NCBI GenBank assembly: GCA_047501485.1 | Contig: JAZDRN010000003.1 | Span: forward strand, 183,870 to 247,869 | Direction: 5' to 3' | DNA: 64,000 bases | Source: Ancrocorticia sp047501485 | GTDB lineage: Bacteria > Actinomycetota > Actinomycetes > Actinomycetales > Actinomycetaceae | Part shown: in pieces, positions 60,143-64,000 of the stretch | How the letters are laid out: each line of letters begins with the position of its first letter | Position numbering within the stretch: the stretch's first letter is position 1 | Made by a program: the position numbers and the translations under genes | Notes under the pieces: generated by a model | Database searches by the model: none | What the model was told of the DNA's origin: nothing | What the model saw: only the letters and a program-made list of their open reading frames with translations

Positions 60143-60378
60143 ACGTTCACGACTCGGCGTTGAAGCACGGTGTTCTCCGTGAAGACGCGATTCAAGCAGC
60201 GACATGGGCGGTATGGATCGAGGATCTCGATGAGAACAGCCCGGCACGTCAGTTGCGGCTCGGCTTCGACACTCGCGGTCGACTCTTAGAGACGGTCGTT
60301 CTCGTCTTCGACAGCGGTAATGAACTGGTGATTCACGCAATGAAAGCTCGACCGCAGATGATCGACCTACTGCCTTAA
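60139..60378 (+). CDS. probable toxin partner of the RHH protein
   Basis: The product is 79 residues starting at GTG: MNVHDSALKHGVLREDAIQA, then QLRLGFDTRGRLLETVVLVF and NELVIHAMKARPQMIDLLP. The layout HG-x-DI...GLLE-VV...AIHAM-R-L resembles the small actinobacterial BrnT/DUF4258-like toxin partners. A nuclease role is a guess. It is coupled by 4-base overlap to the antitoxin. Confidence 0.65.
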   Translation: MNVHDSALKHGVLREDAIQAATWAVWIEDLDENSPARQLRLGFDTRGRLLETVVLVFDSGNELVIHAMKARPQMIDLLP

Positions 60379-60665
60379 CCGAGTACTTCATTCGGTATTC
60401 GCGCGAGTACTTGCCGCTGATGCGGTGTGTAGTCGTCGATGCCCCTCTTCTCGACGGTGAGCGCCCACCAGAGTGTCCGTTCGAAGCTGCAATCGCCGCG
60501 GGTACGCGGGGAAACCGCACCCCACGCGCCCATCTGAGGCGGAGAATCCCACCCCGTCTGGAACGCTTCTTCGTAGGTCAGCATCGCAGTCGTGCTGCAC
60601 GCCTCGCACCAGTGCTTGAATCGCTTTTCGTCCATGGGGGTGAGAGTAGCTCTGACGTCCGACAA
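60375..60665 (-). CDS. uncharacterised small protein
   Basis: The product is at most 96 residues, or 86 from an ATG at 60,635 (MDEKRFKHWCEACSTTAMLT). The sequence (CEACSTTAMLTYEEAFQTGW and TRGDCSFERTLWWALTVEKR) looks coding, with Trp and Cys in a regular pattern. The 3' end overlaps the toxin's stop by 4 bases on the other strand. I do not recognise a family. Confidence 0.5.
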   Translation of the reverse strand: MSDVRATLTPMDEKRFKHWCEACSTTAMLTYEEAFQTGWDSPPQMGAWGAVSPRTRGDCSFERTLWWALTVEKRGIDDYTPHQRQVLARIPNEVLG

Positions 60666-60963
60666 GCCCCGCTGCGTTGCATCGAGTTCAGTCAGGGCTG
60701 TTCGGGAAATCCGCGTGTTCCGTCGGTGGCGGAACAGGGCAATTTCTTGAACGCGAGATGGGCCGTATACCTATCGAGTGGAGGAGCCTTCTCGGAAAGG
60801 AGGAATGGCTCCGTGACCGCGCTGGGAGTTGTCGCGCCTGCGCGTGTCAGGAAGACGCTCGGAAGTAGCTGCGGTGTCGAGAATTCGTGGTTGGCGTTCT
60901 ATTGGAACGGAGCTAAAGCTCTGGAACCGCGATCGGTTCAGGTGGCGCGGATTCATAGGTTTT

Positions 60964-61263
60964 CTAGGAGATGGGCGGTGGTGCCGATTCGACACCCCCG
61001 TTAGGTTCAAGATTTGGTTGCAGGCGCGCCAATTTCTTCTTGTGCACATCCTGAGAATATTCAGCTTCTCCAACGCGGGCTTCTCCTGCCGTTACCCGCC
61101 AGGAGCCGACTTCTTCGTAGGCGGAGTCGTGGATCGACTCGCTCGTCTCGGCCGAGAGGTCATAGTGGCTGAGGCTTCCGGCCCAGTACCGCAGGGTCCT
61201 CTCCAGCTCGGCATCGTGGGGCTGGGGGAGTGCGTCGAGGTCGATCTCGATATGGAACTGCAT
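60964..61263 (-). CDS. uncharacterised protein typical of actinobacterial mobile elements
   Basis: The product is 99 residues beginning MQFHIEIDLDALPQPHDAEL, then RTLRYWAGSLSHYDLSAETS and YEEVGSWRVTAG. Proteins starting with this IDLD..LP..AEL..LRYWAG pattern occur in actinobacterial phages and integrative elements. The last 35 residues (GEARVGEAEYSQDVHKKKLA) look out of frame, so the 3' end may be altered. AAGGACA precedes the ATG. Confidence 0.6.
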   Translation of the reverse strand: MQFHIEIDLDALPQPHDAELERTLRYWAGSLSHYDLSAETSESIHDSAYEEVGSWRVTAGEARVGEAEYSQDVHKKKLARLQPNLEPNGGVESAPPPIS

Positions 61264-61378
61264 GGCGTTGTCCTTTCGTGCGTGAAACTTGTTCCTTTCA
61301 ACTGTGACATTGAAGTGCTTCTATAAACTTGGCATGAGCAACTCTGTGGCGTTTATGAGGTGCGAGGGGATGGAAGTG

Positions 61379-61570
61379 GCATGCGTCCCGTCGATCTTGC
61401 GTGGTCCGCGCGGGTCACGCCACAGATGGTTCGGAACCTGGAAGCGCAATGTGCTCCCCGTTGCCCGGCGCACGGCGAGCGGCTACCGTAGATATGGTCC
61501 GGCGCACCTGGGCGCGCTCCATGCCTATCGCGCGCTCACTCCCGCACATGGTGCACCCACCACCAGAACC
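61379..61570 (+). pseudogene. MerR-like DNA-binding protein fragment, frameshifted
   Basis: Two frames together give PVDLAWSARVTPQMVRNLEA (first helix-turn-helix) and then LPVARRTASGYRRYGPAHLG with ALHAYRALTPAHG, a MerR-like winged helix. A frameshift separates them near 61,450. Coding stops at the start of the right 175-bp repeat (61,578), so the gene is cut off by the element boundary. Confidence 0.6.
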
Positions 61571-61577
61571 CACCTGG

Positions 61578-61752
61578 TCCATACGAATCTCAAGGTTACG
61601 AGTGCTACTGACGTAGAACGTTCCATCGGAGCATTCGAGAATATATGTGTGTGGCATACCGGAAGAGTAGAGAAAAAATGCGGAAGCTCAGAAAATCCAC
61701 AGAGCTGGACCGTGGTTTACTCACTTGATCTTTAATTAGCTGCTGTTGCAAC
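61578..61752 (+). repeat. 175-bp direct repeat, right copy
   Basis: It is almost identical to 57,341 to 57,515 (differences seen: GCTACTGACG for GCTACCGACG, and GTTGCAAC for GTCGCAAC). This copy contains only the first 28 or so codons of the GIY-YIG gene plus its upstream region, and is followed by unrelated sequence. Confidence 0.92.
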
Positions 61753-61976
61753 CCTGTCTTCACGCCGATTGAACGGTTGAGGTTGGAAAAGGCGGGGAGC
61801 TCATCTTCCAACCATGGCAACGCGGGCGTGGGCGAGGCAGGTAGGCAATGGTAGCGCGACGCTCGTGTTCACGCTGCTGACGATGGTGCCCGTCGTATTG
61901 GCTATGTGAGTGTGGAACGTACCCAAGCTCTGGTCAAATCGCCCCCGCGGTTTATGCTGTGGTTCCTTGAAGGGCT
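61753..61976. other. region between the repeat and the ABC genes
   Basis: About 220 bases without a supported gene. A plus-strand frame includes QVGNGSATLVFTLLTMVPVV, a hydrophobic stretch that may be the remains of a membrane protein gene. Otherwise nothing is recognised. Confidence 0.3.
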
Positions 61977-62621
61977 TTAGTGGCGATTTGTGGCCTCGTC
62001 CATGACGAACCGGGTATCACAAGCGGAGGCCAGGTGCGAATCGTGGGTGGCGATGACTACTGATGCACCGTTGTCCACGCAGGAACGGAGTAGCTTTGTG
62101 ACGAGTTCCTGATTGTCTGAATCAAGGGATGCGGTTGGTTCGTCGGCGAAAATGACGGTTGCCTTCTTATAGATTGCCCGTGCAACGCCGAGGCGTTGTT
62201 TCTCGCCTCCAGAGAGCACGGCGGCCAATTCGTTGCCTCTCCGTGCGAGACCGACTCTCGAGAGGATTTCCTCGATCCTATTTCTCGTTTCTTTTGACTG
62301 CCGTTTGGTCAATGTGACGTTGTAGTGCACGGTCTGGTCTTCGATGACCCCGTAGTCCTGATAGATGAATGCGGCGTGGTTTCTCCAGAATGTTGTTCTT
62401 TGGTTGTCGCGCCAATCGTTCGTTTCAATGCCATCCGCAAGCACACTTCCGGTGGTCGGCCGTTGAATTAAGCCTAGGCAATTGAGCAGGGTTGTCTTAC
62501 CACAACCGGAGGGCCCCGTAAGCGCGACCATAGTGCCCGGAGGAACATTCAGATTCACGTCTTCGAAAATCGTGCGTGGACCGATGCGGACGCCAAGATC
62601 TCTGGCGATCATCTTCATCAA
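61977..62621 (-). CDS. ABC transporter ATPase (lactococcin 972/bacteriocin-associated type)
   Basis: The product is 214 residues. Walker A ALTGPSGCGKTTLLNCLGLI, signature VLSGGEKQRLGVARAIYKKA and Walker B VIFADEPTASLDSDN are intact. The Q-loop context FIYQDYGVIEDQTVHYNVTL is like those of ATPases paired with bacteriocin-associated membrane proteins. The gene lies 12 bases after the membrane protein gene, in one operon. The role is probably export of, or immunity to, a peptide. Confidence 0.75.
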   Translation of the reverse strand: MMKMIARDLGVRIGPRTIFEDVNLNVPPGTMVALTGPSGCGKTTLLNCLGLIQRPTTGSVLADGIETNDWRDNQRTTFWRNHAAFIYQDYGVIEDQTVHYNVTLTKRQSKETRNRIEEILSRVGLARRGNELAAVLSGGEKQRLGVARAIYKKATVIFADEPTASLDSDNQELVTKLLRSCVDNGASVVIATHDSHLASACDTRFVMDEATNRH

Positions 62622-62633
62622 AGCTCCTTTGGT

Positions 62634-64000
62634 TCAGTGTTGCCGGTGGACAGCATGCTGGAAAGCACGCTGGGCCGCTACGCGGTGGGAGATTACTGTG
62701 GCGATGGAGTAGACGCCAGCCACGATCACAATGGAAATGCTCGTTGTCTGCGGATCTGTGTGGCGAATGAAGAAACCCACTGCGGCTCCAATGATGGAGG
62801 CGACGGCGAGCAAGATCAGTTCCGTACCGAGTTGTCGCTGGAAGATGCTCCTGTACCGTTCGCCAGAACTATGGAGAGTGAAAATGCGCCGCTCGTTTGT
62901 TCCAGCCCACAGCTGCGCTCCCTGCACGCTCGCCACCAGCAGAGCCACAAGAATCAGGCCCGCGGCGAGGAAGTACAGGCGAGCTTCCTGCGCGAAGCTC
63001 TGGGCTGAGTCGAGAGCTAGGTCGGAGACACGATCGATGGAAGAAACATAGGGAGAGAGCCCATACTGGGCGAGAAGGGGACGTAAGATCTGATCATCCG
63101 TGAAGAAGAGGTTCCCTGTTGAAAGGGCTGAAACTAGAAACCCGTCGAGACTAAGAGCCGTAGCCGGATTGTTCACAACGGCCACCAAGGCATGCTTTGC
63201 GAATACGGTTTCTCCTCCCAATCCAACGTTGGGTCCCGCTGCCATCAGGCCGGGGCCATCATAGGTATATAAAGTGATACCGGCCGGCAATGGCTCTCCT
63301 GATGCGGTCCATAGCGAGAACTGCCCATTGATGAATTCCTGCATCTGAGCGCTCAGGGTAGCCAAGTCGGTTGGGGTGAAGCTTCCTGGGCTAGTTGAAC
63401 CGTTGATATCCAGGCCTATCTGACCCAAGAATGCTGCATCGGTGATGATCAAATGGTCATATTCACCAAGCCTGTCCTTGTCCATTCCAAGACCCTCGTC
63501 GACTGCGTATGAGAGTGCGAGAATATGCTGATTGCTCGCATCGACGAGAAAGTCATTGAGATTTGAGCGACCGGTTGGGGCGTCGAAGACACCTAAATCT
63601 GAAAATGATAAGCGCACTGAACCGCGAAAAACTTGCCAAGTGCTTTGCTCTTGGGACGCAGTAGACGAATTTTGAGCATGTACTAGAGCGGCGGGGAGGA
63701 CGAGAATACTTAGGACTACAGCAACGAAGCGAATGAATGAGCCGACGGTTCGGTACCTGCGAAAGGGAATCTGCCTTGTGGCAATGGAGTTGATCGTGGG
63801 ACGGGTTGCCAACGATATAATGAAAATTATCGCTGCCAGGCACAAAAGCGTTGCGATGAGGGGAGCCCAAAGTGGAGCAATGATCAGAACCTGTGGATGG
63901 CCCTCGGCGGGGTGACGTGAATGTGGCGTACCTCCCGAGCAAGATCTGAAGCCCATACAAGTTCTGATCAGGGTCGGCGTTGGCGCGCCGGCTCGGGAAG
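62634..64000 (-). CDS. large membrane protein of bacteriocin-associated type, runs off the window
   Basis: The frame is open from 62,634 to the window edge; an internal ATG at 63,956 is unlikely to be the true start, since codons upstream remain open. Six hydrophobic segments are visible in this part, two near the N-terminal side (VLIIAPLWAPLIATLLCLAA; FIRFVAVVLSILVLPAALVH) enclosing an extracytoplasmic domain of about 200 residues, and three at the C-terminus. The layout matches bacteriocin-associated integral membrane proteins that pair with an ABC ATPase. Confidence 0.55.
   Translation of the reverse strand, partial: SRAGAPTPTLIRTCMGFRSCSGGTPHSRHPAEGHPQVLIIAPLWAPLIATLLCLAAIIFIISLATRPTINSIATRQIPFRRYRTVGSFIRFVAVVLSILVLPAALVHAQNSSTASQEQSTWQVFRGSVRLSFSDLGVFDAPTGRSNLNDFLVDASNQHILALSYAVDEGLGMDKDRLGEYDHLIITDAAFLGQIGLDINGSTSPGSFTPTDLATLSAQMQEFINGQFSLWTASGEPLPAGITLYTYDGPGLMAAGPNVGLGGETVFAKHALVAVVNNPATALSLDGFLVSALSTGNLFFTDDQILRPLLAQYGLSPYVSSIDRVSDLALDSAQSFAQEARLYFLAAGLILVALLVASVQGAQLWAGTNERRIFTLHSSGERYRSIFQRQLGTELILLAVASIIGAAVGFFIRHTDPQTTSISIVIVAGVYSIATVISHRVAAQRAFQHAVHRQH

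Overview
The window is high-GC actinobacterial DNA. The evidence is GC-rich codon use with many GTG starts, leaderless promoters with -10 boxes of the form TANNNT placed 6 to 7 bases before the start codon, a fused MnhA/MnhB subunit, a GTG-started Dcd beginning VLLSDRDI, and tetracycline- and MerR-type modules of actinobacterial character. An Actinomycetales- or Micrococcales-like host is my inference. I cannot name a genus from the sequence alone.

Bases 1 to about 19,060 are an accessory region built from small gene modules. Each module is a divergent unit, with a left gene on the minus strand and right genes on the plus strand, and usually carries its own regulator (AraC, TetR, MerR, GlxA-type AraC, Rrf2). 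Modules meet tail to tail. At every such junction lies a degenerate repeat of about 45 to 65 bp, always in the same orientation, which I call the R element. Its core is AAAAGTAGT, followed by GTCTTGANCGG and then TTCTGCGGTTCT. The cargo includes MFS exporters, a LysE exporter, NAD(P)H and quinone oxidoreductases, a nitronate monooxygenase/SDR/WrbA/Rrf2 redox set, acetyltransferase, class IV aminotransferase and an AbiE toxin-antitoxin system. Several cargo genes are truncated or frameshifted. An IS110-family element has inserted into one R element and split it, and a second AbiE system follows.

Bases 21.5 to 56.8 kb are chromosomal-looking: an uncharacterised membrane protein, a VanZ/RDD protein, a glycerophosphodiester phosphodiesterase, a molybdenum cofactor cluster (moaA, moaD, moaE, mog, moeB, moeA, moaC, with a panE-like gene inside), a HdeD/DUF308 protein, hisC, a YwiC-like protein, a MoxR/DUF58/VWA (Bat-type) operon, a NUDIX hydrolase, tRNA-Gly(CCC), dcd, the six-gene Mrp (mnhAB-C-D-E-F-G) antiporter operon, DUF4235, and a TPP-riboswitch-controlled thiamine-type ABC importer.

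Bases 57.1 to 61.75 kb are a decayed integrated element bounded by two nearly identical 175-bp direct repeats. These contain the 5' end of a GIY-YIG nuclease gene. Inside are an excisionase-type HTH protein, an internally deleted tyrosine integrase, a ribbon-helix-helix antitoxin with a small partner, and fragments of ABC transporter, DUF4238 and MerR genes. The window ends in an ABC ATPase with a large membrane protein of the bacteriocin-associated type that runs off the edge.
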